A DNA stretch of 64,000 nt from Rhodobacter sp. 24-YEA-8 (lineage in GTDB: Bacteria > Pseudomonadota > Alphaproteobacteria > Rhodobacterales > Rhodobacteraceae): contig NZ_FNSK01000002.1 in assembly GCF_900105075.1 (NCBI RefSeq), positions 467,001-531,000 of the forward strand, read 5' to 3'. Position 1 is the first letter of the stretch; every line of letters starts with the position of its first letter. Positions 8,510 through 16,646 of this stretch are shown here, piece after piece. Made by a program: the position numbers and the translations under genes. The notes below the pieces were generated by a model that was given only the letters and a program-made list of their open reading frames with translations, had not been told where the DNA came from and did no database searches.

Positions 8510-9538
8510 CTATACCGGCAGTTCGCTGCGGGCGCCGCCGGGGAAATGTGAATACTTGTTCGGCGAAACCCCATATTTCTGCCGGAAGCTGCGCGCGAAA
8601 TGCGACGAGGAAACATAGCCGCAGGCCACGGCCACTTCCATCACCGTCATATTGGTTTCTGACAGCAAAAGCCTGCCATGCGACAGCCGCAGCCCGTTCA
8701 GATACTGCACCGGCGTCACGCCAAGATAGCGCCGGAACAGCCGCTGGATCTGGCGCGGCGTGACCCCGACATGATCGGCGCATTCCTCCAGCAGGAAATC
8801 CTCAGACAGACGCCCTTCCAGCCAGGCCACCGCCTTGACGACATGTTCGTTCCTCGTGCCCAGCCGCGAGGCGAGCGAGGTCATCTGATCATCGCTTTCG
8901 CGCCGCATATGGGTCAGCAGGCACATATCCATCACCGCCTGCGCCAAAGCCGGCCCGTAATGTTCCGAGATCAGCTTGACCACCAGTTCAGCCGAGGCGA
9001 TGCCGCCGGCACAGGTGATCACCCGGTTGTCGATGCAAAACACCCGGCGCAGCGGCTCCAGCTCCGGATAGGTCTCGATAAACCCGGGAATGTTTTCCCA
9101 ATGCAGCGTGAATTGCCTGTCCTTTAGGATCCCCGCTTTCGCCAGCGTATAGGCCCCGGTGCACAGGCTCCCCACCGTGCGGCCGCGTCGCCACTGCACC
9201 CGGATCCAGTCCGACATCCGCCGCGTCGTCGTCATCTCCGGCTCGGTCCCGGAGCAGATCAGCACATAGCCCGAGGGCGCCTCGGGCGGCAGCCCGCCAT
9301 CGACCCCGACCCTCATCCCGTTCGAGGCCGTGACCTGCTCGCCTTCAGACGACCAGACCGCCCATTCGAACAGCGTCTTCCCCGCCAGCTGGTTCGCCAC
9401 CCGCAGGGGCTCCACCGCCGAGGTGAAAGCCAGCATGGTGAATTGCGGCAGAAGAACAAACCCGACCGAGACCGGCGCCCCCTGATGCGGCACGTCGATA
9501 TGGGCCACGCCGCGCGAGACGAAAGACCGTGCGCTCAC
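8510..9538 (-). CDS. GlxA family AraC-type regulator, GbdR-like
   Basis: 342 residues. Residues about 20-190 form a DJ-1/PfpI-like (GATase1-like) sensor domain including VGSLCTGAYTLAKAGIL with its nucleophile-elbow Cys. Residues about 230-330 are two AraC helix-turn-helix motifs (LSEDFLLEECADHVGVTPRQ and MTVMEVAVACGYVSSSHFAR). This architecture is that of GlxA/ArgR/GbdR-type regulators; GbdR controls glycine betaine and choline catabolism in pseudomonads. The adjacent proXWV operon supports a betaine or carnitine role. It ends about 280 bp before proX. Confidence 0.85.
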   Translation of the reverse strand: MSARSFVSRGVAHIDVPHQGAPVSVGFVLLPQFTMLAFTSAVEPLRVANQLAGKTLFEWAVWSSEGEQVTASNGMRVGVDGGLPPEAPSGYVLICSGTEPEMTTTRRMSDWIRVQWRRGRTVGSLCTGAYTLAKAGILKDRQFTLHWENIPGFIETYPELEPLRRVFCIDNRVITCAGGIASAELVVKLISEHYGPALAQAVMDMCLLTHMRRESDDQMTSLASRLGTRNEHVVKAVAWLEGRLSEDFLLEECADHVGVTPRQIQRLFRRYLGVTPVQYLNGLRLSHGRLLLSETNMTVMEVAVACGYVSSSHFARSFRQKYGVSPNKYSHFPGGARSELPV

Positions 9539-10791
9539 TCCGCCCCTCCTGCGATACCGTCAAAGGCCCCGGGCGAGACCTCCTCCCAAAACACAAGAAT
9601 CGCAGCAGCGTTCAGCGCCGACATCCAGCCATGGCGTTCAAAATCATCACGGGCCGCACCGTCAAGCCGTGCCTGAAACAGCCGCCGGTCTGCATCACGC
9701 TGCGTTGGGGTCCGCGCCTGGGCGAGCGCCTGGATCCTCGCGAGCCGTTGCGCCCTCGGCGAAAGCGCGCCCGCTGCGGTAAGGTTTCGCGGCGAAACCT
9801 CCGCCGCATCTTTCGCGGCGCCTTCCTTCAGCACTTTCGACAAATAGCCGACCGCATTTCTTACGCCGCCCTGCCCCGCCACATAGTCAAGCTTCTGACG
9901 CAGATGATCCTCGCCATGTTCCTGGATCCATTGACGCGCCAGCCGGTCCGAGACCCCAAGCGCCCTGAGCCGCGCATAGGCATCTGAATTGCGATGCCCC
10001 TCGCCATCATCCATATCAAGGATCGCAAGCTGCGGGTTTTCGGCGATCAGAAACCGGATCTCTGTCACCTGGCGGCCCATTTTGCGAAAATCCGGTGTCA
10101 CCACGATATTCGACGTCTTGTTCACCTCGGTCACGGCAGGCTTGATGATCTTGGCGTTCAGATGCTTGAACTCATCATAATAGGGGCTGTCCGCCACCCC
10201 CATCAGCCGGCGGAAAATATCCAGCGACCACCACCCGGTCGAACCGGTGCGGATAAAGCGGTAGCAATTCTCATAAAGCGCCAGTGCATGGCCCGAGGTG
10301 AACCGCCGCTGGATGTTGAGATTGATCAGCGCGAATACCTTGGGGTCATGCAGCTTTTCCGCCAGCGCCGGCGAATAGGCATATTCGCAAACCCCGCCTT
10401 TGAGCTTGGCATAGGCCAGCAGCGCCGAGACCCCCCATTCCTGCTGACCATCGGCGTCAAGCATGTCCCATTCCGCCACCGTCTCTGCCAGCCCGCGCAG
10501 AGACGCTTTCAGCGTCTCCATATCATTCGAATTATAGCCGATCATCAGGCAAAGCGTGCGCGCATCGATCTGATGGCGCGGCTGCGAGGTCAGCGTGTCA
10601 TAGGCATTAAGAAGAAGCACATTCGACAGCTTGCGCTGAAGAAGGCTGAGCTTTCCCGACACATGGATCGCTGCCACGTGCTTCTTAACTGCGCCACGCC
10701 TGAGCGGCCCGCTCAGCCGGTCGCGCGGAATGTCCTCTGTTCCAGTCCTGTCTGAAACCCTGTCTTCTGTGACCCGTTCCGGGATCTGCAT
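9535..10791 (-). CDS. Plasmid replication initiator (Rep_3/RepB-like)
   Basis: 418 residues. The N-terminal two-thirds (LQRKLSNVLLLNAYDTLTSQ, then RHQIDARTLCLMIGY, KASLRGLAETVAEWDML and LYENCYRFIRTGSTGWWSL) resembles tandem winged-helix iteron-binding initiators. The C-terminal third has a helical IRFLIAENPQLAILDMDD and VRNAVGYLSKVLKEGAA region seen in Rep proteins of Rhodobacterales replicons. I set the start at 10791 (MQIPERV) because GAGGG lies 8 nt upstream. The longer open frame to 11028 would translate through the iterons and is probably not used. It is divergent from parAB. A parS-like palindrome sits inside the gene at 9782-9800. Confidence 0.82.
   Translation of the reverse strand: MQIPERVTEDRVSDRTGTEDIPRDRLSGPLRRGAVKKHVAAIHVSGKLSLLQRKLSNVLLLNAYDTLTSQPRHQIDARTLCLMIGYNSNDMETLKASLRGLAETVAEWDMLDADGQQEWGVSALLAYAKLKGGVCEYAYSPALAEKLHDPKVFALINLNIQRRFTSGHALALYENCYRFIRTGSTGWWSLDIFRRLMGVADSPYYDEFKHLNAKIIKPAVTEVNKTSNIVVTPDFRKMGRQVTEIRFLIAENPQLAILDMDDGEGHRNSDAYARLRALGVSDRLARQWIQEHGEDHLRQKLDYVAGQGGVRNAVGYLSKVLKEGAAKDAAEVSPRNLTAAGALSPRAQRLARIQALAQARTPTQRDADRRLFQARLDGAARDDFERHGWMSALNAAAILVFWEEVSPGAFDGIAGGAE
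9782..9800. promoter_or_regulatory. parS-like palindrome inside rep
   Basis: AGGTTTCGCGGCGAAACCT, a 19-bp palindrome around a single central base. The core GTTTCGC-S-GCGAAAC recurs in parA and parB. On the rep strand it encodes VSPRNL. Confidence 0.7.
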
Positions 10792-10993
10792 CGGCCTGCC
10801 CTCGCTCAGCGCCGGATCTGTAATCCGGTCATTGCGCAGACGCCCGGCCCATCGCCGAATCCCGTCTGTCGCTATTGTTATGGCGGGATCATCCGGCAAA
10901 AGGTATCCAAATGCAAGAACCGGACGGGAACCCTCAGCCGCAGTCAGAAGGCCGCACCGTAAACGGGAACCTGAGCCGTCCCGCAGCTTTCGG

Positions 10994-11015
10994 AAAGGTA
11001 TCCGTTTGCAGGAAG
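10994..11015 (+). repeat. Iteron copy 1 (forward)
   Basis: A 22-bp element AAAGGTATCC followed by GTTTGCAGGAAG. It matches the copy at 11132-11153 in inverted orientation at 21 of 22 positions. Confidence 0.75.
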
Positions 11016-11089
11016 CATCCCTGCCCAACCGGGTCCGGCCTGTGGATGATTCGGAGAAACAGGCTCTGTGCCTGCCATTTCTGGGTCAC

Positions 11090-11098
11090 TTATCCACA
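11090..11098 (+). promoter_or_regulatory. DnaA box
   Basis: TTATCCACA, an exact match to the bacterial DnaA box consensus, between the two inverted iterons. Confidence 0.65.
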
Positions 11099-11131
11099 AA
11101 ACTCCGCCCTCGCCCGGGAATCGGCACCTCT

Positions 11132-11153
11132 CTTCCTGCAAACGGATACCTTA
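11132..11153 (-). repeat. Iteron copy 2 (inverted)
   Basis: Reverse-complement partner of the 10994 element; the only difference is the last base. The two arms flank both DnaA boxes, a symmetrical arrangement suited to initiator binding or autoregulation. Confidence 0.75.
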
Positions 11154-11407
11154 TGTCCTGAAACCGGATACCCATTGCCCCGTATCGGGGCACCTATCCT
11201 GCCGGAAGACACTGTTTTTGCAGGATTAGTGACCTGGTAAAGACTCTAAAGCGAAAAAAGAATATGAAACAGGGACCGCTTTGTTCTCTCTTTTCGATAA
11301 AATCCAGAAAGATCAGCGATCAGATGGCCAGGAATGATTCCCTTCTGGCCTATGATGTGCCATAGTTCGGGCAATATCAGCATAAACTGCGAACATACAG
11401 GCAAAGA

Positions 11408-12808
11408 ATGGCACAGAAACCAGTGCTTCCGGGCAAGACTGATCTCCCCCCCTATTTCAACATCGACCCGGCCCAGGCCGCGGCAAGGCTGGCCGATCCC
11501 ATCGATACCGCGCGCTTTGCCAAGGCTGCGGCTTTCGCCAGCCGGGGCCGCGATGATCTGGCGAAACGGGGTTATGCGCCGGATGGCAAAAAGCGGCTGC
11601 GCCGGTTTTCGACCTGGGAAGTCTGCCGCTATCTGATCCCGGTCAATTCCGCCCATCTGCGGCGCGTCCTGCGGCTGAACCCGGAATTGCCACAGGGCGA
11701 AGGGGAGGGCGGTTCCAAATGGTTCACGCTCGAAGAGGTGCTGGCGCTGCGCGACCATTTCGCAGCTGAGGGCGCGCGGGGTCGTGAATACCGCGCCTGG
11801 CGCCCGGAGGGCCTGCCCGCCAAAGTCGTCGCCATTGCGAATTTCAAGGGCGGCGTCGGCAAGACCTCCACCGCCGCGCATCTGGCCATGTCTGCCGCGC
11901 TCGACGGCTATAAGGTTCTGGTGATCGATCTCGACAGCCAGGGCTCGATGACCTCGATCATGGGCGGCAAGGTCGAGGATGAATGGAAAACGGTCTTCCC
12001 TCTGCTTGCCCGTGACTATGCGCTGCGGCTGAAGGAGGAAAACGAGGTGCGTGTTGCCAATGGGGACGCGCCGTTTACCTTTGATGAAACCCTGACCGAG
12101 GCACTGAAGGTTTCGCCGCGAAACCTTGTGCAAAAGACCCATTGGCCGAATATCGATCTGATTGGCGCGCAGCTGAACCTGTACTGGGCCGAATTCCAGG
12201 TGCCGGTCTGGCGGATGCAGCTCAGGTCCTGGCAACTTTGGGACGCGCTGTCGAACGCGCTCACGGAAGGCGGGTTGCTGGATGAGTATGATCTCGTGCT
12301 GCTCGATACCCCGCCGGCGCTTGGCTATCTGACGATCAACGCGCTGGCGGCGGCGGATATTCTCCTGGTGCCACTTGGGGCGTCCTTCCTCGAATTCGAT
12401 TCGACGGGGCGGTTCTTTGACATGATCTACTCCACCTTTGCCTCGATCGAAGAAGGTGAGAACCGGGCGCGACGTGGCTCTGGCCTGCCCGAGATGCGGT
12501 TCGAATGGGATGCCGTCCGGGCGCTGATCACTCGGTTCGATGCGGCGCAACAGACCGATCTGGCCAATGTCGTTCAGGCCTGGTTTGGTGATTTCATGAC
12601 CACCTACCGGCAGGAGGTGACGGCGATGGTCGGCCAGGCAGGCGAGCAGGTTTCGGGCATCTATGAAACCGATTACCGCGATTATAACCGCGACACCTGG
12701 GTGCGCGGGCGTGAGACGTTCGATCGTACCTGGGCCGAGGTGAAAGAGCTGATCCTCGGCACCTGGTGGCGCGATCAGCAGCTGGCCAAAGCGGCAGAGG
12801 AGGGCTGA
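11408..12808 (+). CDS. parA: Partition ATPase ParA/RepA family
   Basis: 466 residues. An N-terminal DNA-binding region (residues about 1-130, with FSTWEVCRYLIPVNSAHLRR like a MerR/HTH segment) precedes the deviant Walker A FKGGVGKTSTAAHL, Walker A' (LVIDLDSQGSMTSI) and Walker B (DEYDLVLLDTPPAL). This is a long type Ia ParA, as in RepABC-like systems, which segregates the replicon and autoregulates par. It is divergent from rep across the origin, with parB 4 nt downstream. It carries a parS-like palindrome at 12107-12127 that encodes VSPRNL, the same hexapeptide as in Rep. Confidence 0.92.
   Translation: MAQKPVLPGKTDLPPYFNIDPAQAAARLADPIDTARFAKAAAFASRGRDDLAKRGYAPDGKKRLRRFSTWEVCRYLIPVNSAHLRRVLRLNPELPQGEGEGGSKWFTLEEVLALRDHFAAEGARGREYRAWRPEGLPAKVVAIANFKGGVGKTSTAAHLAMSAALDGYKVLVIDLDSQGSMTSIMGGKVEDEWKTVFPLLARDYALRLKEENEVRVANGDAPFTFDETLTEALKVSPRNLVQKTHWPNIDLIGAQLNLYWAEFQVPVWRMQLRSWQLWDALSNALTEGGLLDEYDLVLLDTPPALGYLTINALAAADILLVPLGASFLEFDSTGRFFDMIYSTFASIEEGENRARRGSGLPEMRFEWDAVRALITRFDAAQQTDLANVVQAWFGDFMTTYRQEVTAMVGQAGEQVSGIYETDYRDYNRDTWVRGRETFDRTWAEVKELILGTWWRDQQLAKAAEEG
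12107..12127. promoter_or_regulatory. parS-like palindrome inside parA
   Basis: A 21-bp palindrome around a single central base: AAGGTTTCGC, C, GCGAAACCTT. It shares the GTTTCGC-S-GCGAAAC core with the sites in rep and parB. Confidence 0.7.
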
Positions 12809-12812
12809 GACA

Positions 12813-13874
12813 ATGGCAAAACGCAGAACGCTGGTGCCGCCATCGGCCGAAGACATCAATCGAGTCGAGGAAGAGTTTCGCCGCGAAACCTCGCTGCCGC
12901 GCCCGAGTGCCGCCCCGATTGCGACGGTTGCGGCCGAGGCGGCCGCGGCGCTCGATCCGCGACCAGCGGTCGAGCGGATCGAGGTCGCGCGTGATCGTCA
13001 GGACGCCAGCGCCTGGCGCGAGGCGCAGGGACAGGGGCTGGTAATGCTCGACCTTGCGACCGACGGGATCGAGGCCGATGCCCTGGTGCGCGACCGCAGT
13101 TCGATCGGGGCGGAGGAGATGGAGGAGCTGAAGCTTTCCATCGCGAAGAACGGGCTGCGCCTGCCGGTCGAGGTTTTCGCACTGCCTTCAGGGGGCTATG
13201 GGCTCTTGTCCGGCTATCGGCGGCTGATGGCGGTCCGGGCGCTCCGGGCGCTGAGCGGCGATGCCCGTTACGACCGCATCCGCGCGGTGCTGCGCGACCC
13301 CGAGACCCTGGGCGGCCCTATTGCCGCCATGGTTGAGGAGAATGAGGTCCGCGCCGGTCTCAGCCAGTTCGAGCGTGGTCGCATCGCGGTGCTCGCCGCG
13401 CAGCAGGGCGCTTTCCCCAATGTCGAGGCGGCGGTTGAGGCGCTGTTTCCTGTGGCGTCAAAGGGGAAACGGTCAAAGATCCGTTCCTTCGCGCTGATCT
13501 TCGAAGAGCTTGGCGACATGCTTTCCTTCCCCGAACAGTTGCGTGAGAAAGACGGGCTGCGGCTGGCAACTGCGCTGCGCGAGGGCGCGGAGGGTACCTT
13601 GCGCGAGGCACTTGCGCAGGGCACGCCGGCCAATGCCGAGGAAGAGGCGACGTTGCTGGATCTGGCTCTGGCCGGTCTTGCGCCCAAGGCTGCAGATCCG
13701 AAACGCGGCGGACGGCCAAAGCGGGATGTGCTGGCGCCGGTGCTGTCGCCATCTGGCTTCCGGCTTGAGGCCCAGGAAGATGCAAAAGGCTGGTCAATCC
13801 GGCTTGGAGGCCGCGCGGCCACGCGTGAGATTGTCGAACGGGTGATGCGTGAGATGGCGCGGGCGCTTGGGTGA
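12813..13874 (+). CDS. parB: Partition protein ParB/RepB family
   Basis: 353 residues. An N-terminal basic MAKRRTLVPPS tail is followed by a ParB nuclease-like fold (EEMEELKLSIAKNGLRLPVE, LLSGYRRLMAVRAL), the GPIAAMVEENEVRAGLSQFE motif equivalent to the (V)ENxxRxxLSxxE box, and a HTH region (RGRIAVLAAQQGAFPNVEAA). The C-terminal 50 residues carry IRLGGRAATREIVERVMREM. It binds parS and works with ParA. A third parS-like core lies at 12875-12889, here read in another frame (FRRET). Confidence 0.9.
   Translation: MAKRRTLVPPSAEDINRVEEEFRRETSLPRPSAAPIATVAAEAAAALDPRPAVERIEVARDRQDASAWREAQGQGLVMLDLATDGIEADALVRDRSSIGAEEMEELKLSIAKNGLRLPVEVFALPSGGYGLLSGYRRLMAVRALRALSGDARYDRIRAVLRDPETLGGPIAAMVEENEVRAGLSQFERGRIAVLAAQQGAFPNVEAAVEALFPVASKGKRSKIRSFALIFEELGDMLSFPEQLREKDGLRLATALREGAEGTLREALAQGTPANAEEEATLLDLALAGLAPKAADPKRGGRPKRDVLAPVLSPSGFRLEAQEDAKGWSIRLGGRAATREIVERVMREMARALG
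12875..12889. promoter_or_regulatory. parS-like palindrome inside parB
   Basis: GTTTCGCCGCGAAAC, identical over 15 bp to the core of the parA site and to the complement of the rep site, near codon 21 of parB. Confidence 0.68.
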
Positions 13875-14283
13875 TAATTAACATATTGATAATAAATGGA
13901 ATCATCTGGAAGGGCAGGGGCCTGACCAGGTGATTCCATGCTGCCGCATCGCTTAGCGACCGAACTGGTGCGGGGCATATGGCCAGTGTCGCGCAATGAC
14001 AGAGACTATCCGGCTCAGGCTGCGGCTGACTTACAAGGGGACCGATCCCTCTGCGCCAAATGCCATATCACCTTTGACCTCATACGGGCATACAGACAGA
14101 GGGCAACAGTGATCAGTCTCTGGAACTTCCGGCGTGGTTCATGGCCGCAACGTGTCAAAGTCATATTGACCGGTCTCCTGCGCTCCCCTACACTCATAAT
14201 CAACCGGCCAGCATTGCCCGGTACTGCGGGCTTGTGATCGCATTTGATCGCCCGTCATTTCCCCCCGGAAAGGTTTGCTCCGA
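13875..14283. other. Gene-free region between parB and the AmiC-like gene
   Basis: No open frame here is convincing. It contains an imperfect inverted repeat at 13898-13937 (GGAATCATCTGG and CCAGGTGATTCC, 11 of 12 matching, 16-nt loop) just after parB that could end the par transcript, an AT-rich stretch at 13873-13897, and a likely promoter region for the downstream AmiC/AmiR pair. Confidence 0.55.
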
Positions 14284-15474
14284 ATGACAAGCGACCAGCC
14301 GATTCATATAGGCGTTCTCTTTTCCGAAACAGGACGCACCTCGGTAACCGAGCGCAGCATGCTTGCGGCGACGGAATTTGCCATAGAAGAAATAAATGCC
14401 AGCGGCGGTATTAATGGCCGCGAGCTGTGCCCCGTAATTCGCGACCCAATGGGAGATCCATCGGCCTATCAGCAGCTGGCTGCCGGACTTGTGTCAGAAG
14501 ATAAGGTTCGGGTCATTCTGGGCTGCTACACATCAAGCCAGCGCAAAGCGGTTCTGAGCGTGGTGGACAGGGAATCGGCTCTTCTATGCTATGCTGCGCA
14601 ATATGAGGGTTTTGAGTATTCTGAGAACATCGTGTATTTCGGGGCCGTGCCAAACCAGAACAGCGTTTTTCTGGCCGAGTATCTGCTGAAAGATCCGGCG
14701 CCCCGGCTTTACATCGTTGGTTCTGATTACGTATGGCCGCGTGAATCCGGGCGGATCATGGGAGATCTGATCCGATCCGGAGGCGGCGAGATCGTCGGTG
14801 AAACCTATCTTGGCGACATGGCCACACCCATTCACTATGACGCGCTTGTCAGAAAGATCAGGAAAGCCAGTCCTGATATAATCTTCAATAACTTTGTTGG
14901 TGAGGCAAACCGCAACTTCTATGAGGCCTATATCGGAAATGGCCTTGATGCCAGGCGGATGATGGTGGCCAGCCTGACAACGAGTGAGGCAGATATCCGG
15001 GATATCGGAGCATCGGCAGTGGCGGGCCATATCACCGCCGCAAGCTATTTCGCGTCACAGTCAAATCTCACCAATCAATCCTGCCTTGCGCGTTTCAGGG
15101 CGCGGCATCAGGAGGAACCCTATGCCAATATGTGCTGGGACGCGGCCTATACCCAGGCGCATGTGGTGGCGCAGGCCATGCGGGGCGGCGATCCGGACAG
15201 TCTCAGTTCGATCCGGTCAGGGATCCTTGGCGCCTCGTTTGACGCGCCGCAGGGGCTGGTCAGCATCGATGCCCTGAACGCGCATTGCTATGTCTGGCCC
15301 AAGGTCGGGGTGGCACGCGATGATGGCCAGTTCGATATCGTTGCCGAGACAGACTGTGCCGTCCGCCCGGACCCCTATCGCACGACCTATGAATTTGCCG
15401 ATGACGCGGGTGTTCCCTCCGATGCGGCGCCGCCCTCAACACCTTTGCCCCGGATCTCCGGCCTGAGGCAATGA
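14284..15474 (+). CDS. AmiC-like ligand-sensing protein (substrate-binding family 5 fold)
   Basis: 396 residues without a signal peptide, so cytoplasmic. The N-terminus (IHIGVLFSETGRTSVTERSM), YQQLAAGLVSEDKVRVILGC and the LYIVGSDYVWPRESG segment are the type I periplasmic-binding fold of AmiC/FmdD/urea-binding proteins. AmiC in Pseudomonas senses amides and restrains the antiterminator AmiR. The next gene is an ANTAR protein, which supports the AmiC role. The ATG at 14284 has GGAAAGG 10 nt upstream; a TTG at 14275 is in frame but too close to that site. Confidence 0.85.
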   Translation: MTSDQPIHIGVLFSETGRTSVTERSMLAATEFAIEEINASGGINGRELCPVIRDPMGDPSAYQQLAAGLVSEDKVRVILGCYTSSQRKAVLSVVDRESALLCYAAQYEGFEYSENIVYFGAVPNQNSVFLAEYLLKDPAPRLYIVGSDYVWPRESGRIMGDLIRSGGGEIVGETYLGDMATPIHYDALVRKIRKASPDIIFNNFVGEANRNFYEAYIGNGLDARRMMVASLTTSEADIRDIGASAVAGHITAASYFASQSNLTNQSCLARFRARHQEEPYANMCWDAAYTQAHVVAQAMRGGDPDSLSSIRSGILGASFDAPQGLVSIDALNAHCYVWPKVGVARDDGQFDIVAETDCAVRPDPYRTTYEFADDAGVPSDAAPPSTPLPRISGLRQ

Positions 15475-15550
15475 ACCGGCCTGCCCTTGGGTGACAAGTG
15501 ATCTTGTACGATCGTATTCAGTGAACGTTCTTCGGGGAAGAGGATCTGAA

Positions 15551-16276
15551 ATGCGGCCTGGACGAAGCGAGCCTTTTGCCAGCGAAAAAGAGCAGCCCTT
15601 TCTGATCAGGGATCTCAGATCCCTGAGCTTCCTGCTTGTTCAGCCTCAGGACAGTGATGGCCTCGCGCTGAAATCGCATCTGGAGAGAATAGGCTGTCAG
15701 GTCCAGGAGATATGGCCGCCGCCGCAGAACTATCCGACTGATATTGATATCATTTTCGTGATGGTCGACCGTGTCACCGAGAGTGGTCAGACCTTTCACT
15801 GGCAGGCCGACACCCCCTCTGCCGTTCTCATCGCCGTCATTGACTACGAGAACCCGCTTTCCATTGACCGGCTGCTGCATATGCGCGTCAACGCCGTGAT
15901 TGGGTTGCCGATACGGCCCTTTGGAATTCTCACAAACCTGCTGGCTGCGGTGAACAATCACCGGCGGGAACAGCGCATCCGTCTAAACCTTGAACGGTTG
16001 CAGGCAAAGCTGGAATCCTGCCGGGTGGTCGAGCGCGCGAAACTGGCGGTCATGCTGGCCGAAGGTTACCCGGAAAAGGTGGCTTACGCGGTGTTGCGGG
16101 AACTTGCGATGAAGCGGCGGACCACCGTCGAAGCCATTTCCAGCGAGGTTCTCATCCGCCTCGGCTGGAGCGACAGCGGCGCCGCAACGAGGCTCTCTGA
16201 CAAGCCGGACTGGCAGGCGCTTTGCCTGGCCGGTGAGGCTGCGCGTGATGCAGGTCTCAGCGACAAATCTGCCTGA
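15551..16276 (+). CDS. AmiR-like ANTAR domain transcription antiterminator
   Basis: 241 residues. Residues about 25-145 are a degenerate receiver fold (LSFLLVQPQDSDGLALKSHL). The coiled-coil (EQRIRLNLERLQAKLESCRV) leads into a C-terminal ANTAR domain (VERAKLAVMLAEGYPEKVAY, then AVLRELAMKRRTTVEAISSE). ANTAR proteins bind paired hairpins in leader RNA to stop terminator formation. The ATG at 15551 follows GAGGAT; an in-frame GTG at 15491 lacks a site. It lies 76 bp after the AmiC-like gene and upstream of the hydantoinase genes, whose leader it may control. Confidence 0.88.
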   Translation: MRPGRSEPFASEKEQPFLIRDLRSLSFLLVQPQDSDGLALKSHLERIGCQVQEIWPPPQNYPTDIDIIFVMVDRVTESGQTFHWQADTPSAVLIAVIDYENPLSIDRLLHMRVNAVIGLPIRPFGILTNLLAAVNNHRREQRIRLNLERLQAKLESCRVVERAKLAVMLAEGYPEKVAYAVLRELAMKRRTTVEAISSEVLIRLGWSDSGAATRLSDKPDWQALCLAGEAARDAGLSDKSA

Positions 16277-16646
16277 TTCGTTTTTTCCCCGTGAGCTGCC
16301 GGCGCGCGATGCGGCGGCTGACCCATGCCGGAAATACGCACCCGTATAATTCGGGAATCCGGGTTGGTTTTTGCAGTGCAGCAAGATTTGGCAGAAATCA
16401 CCTCTTTGTTTTTCCTGTATTTATCATAATTAATTCTGCCACTGCATCCTGATGAAAAATCACTTGGAGATACATATATTCATCGCGTAGTGTTGTGAAA
16501 CGCATTCAACAAAGAATGCCAGATCACCAGATGCCGGATGCGGCGGGTGACAAACTTCCTCTCAGAATAAAACCCAGATGCAGCCATTCGCATTGCGATT
16601 CCGCATATCGCGGACCGTATTGCGGGGCTCAAATCAAAGGAATTGC
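16277..16646 (+). promoter_or_regulatory. Leader region before hyuA with hexaloop hairpin
   Basis: 370 bp without a gene. At 16502-16519 a perfect 6-bp stem encloses a 6-nt loop (GCATTC-AACAAA-GAATGC), the size of an ANTAR target hairpin. Its loop has A at position 1 but A, not G, at position 4. A longer imperfect hairpin (CGCATTGCGATTCCGC pairing with GCGGACCGTATTGCG, about 16590-16626) lies just before the ribosome site. Together they suggest leader-based control, unproven. Confidence 0.45.

Larger units (their letters stand above)
10792..11407. other. Replication origin region (oriV) with iterons and DnaA boxes
   Basis: This 616-bp gene-free stretch between rep (-) and parA (+) holds repeats of a 22-bp unit beginning AAAGGTATCC and ending TTTGCAGGAAG. 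One copy is at 10994-11015, an inverted near-perfect copy is at 11132-11153, a diverged copy (GGTATCCAAATGCAAGAA) lies at 10898-10918, and a half site (GGATACC) lies near 11166-11172. A consensus DnaA box TTATCCACA is at 11090-11098, and a one-mismatch box on the other strand is at 11041-11049 (TGTGGATGA). The stretch from 11225 to 11400 is more AT-rich. The set of repeats, DnaA boxes and flanking rep/par genes marks an origin. Confidence 0.75.

Noticed and set aside
6653-8551. 632-codon plus-strand frame over proW and proX
   Set aside because: It spans two minus-strand genes and their intergenic hairpins, a sign of a chance frame in GC-rich DNA.
10792-11028. N-terminal extension of the Rep frame up to 11028
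   Set aside because: It would translate through the iteron at 10994 and the diverged copy at 10898, and the ATG at 10791 has a good ribosome site.
11246-12859. 537-codon minus-strand frame opposite parA
   Set aside because: ParA on the plus strand has full ATPase motifs; the minus frame has none.
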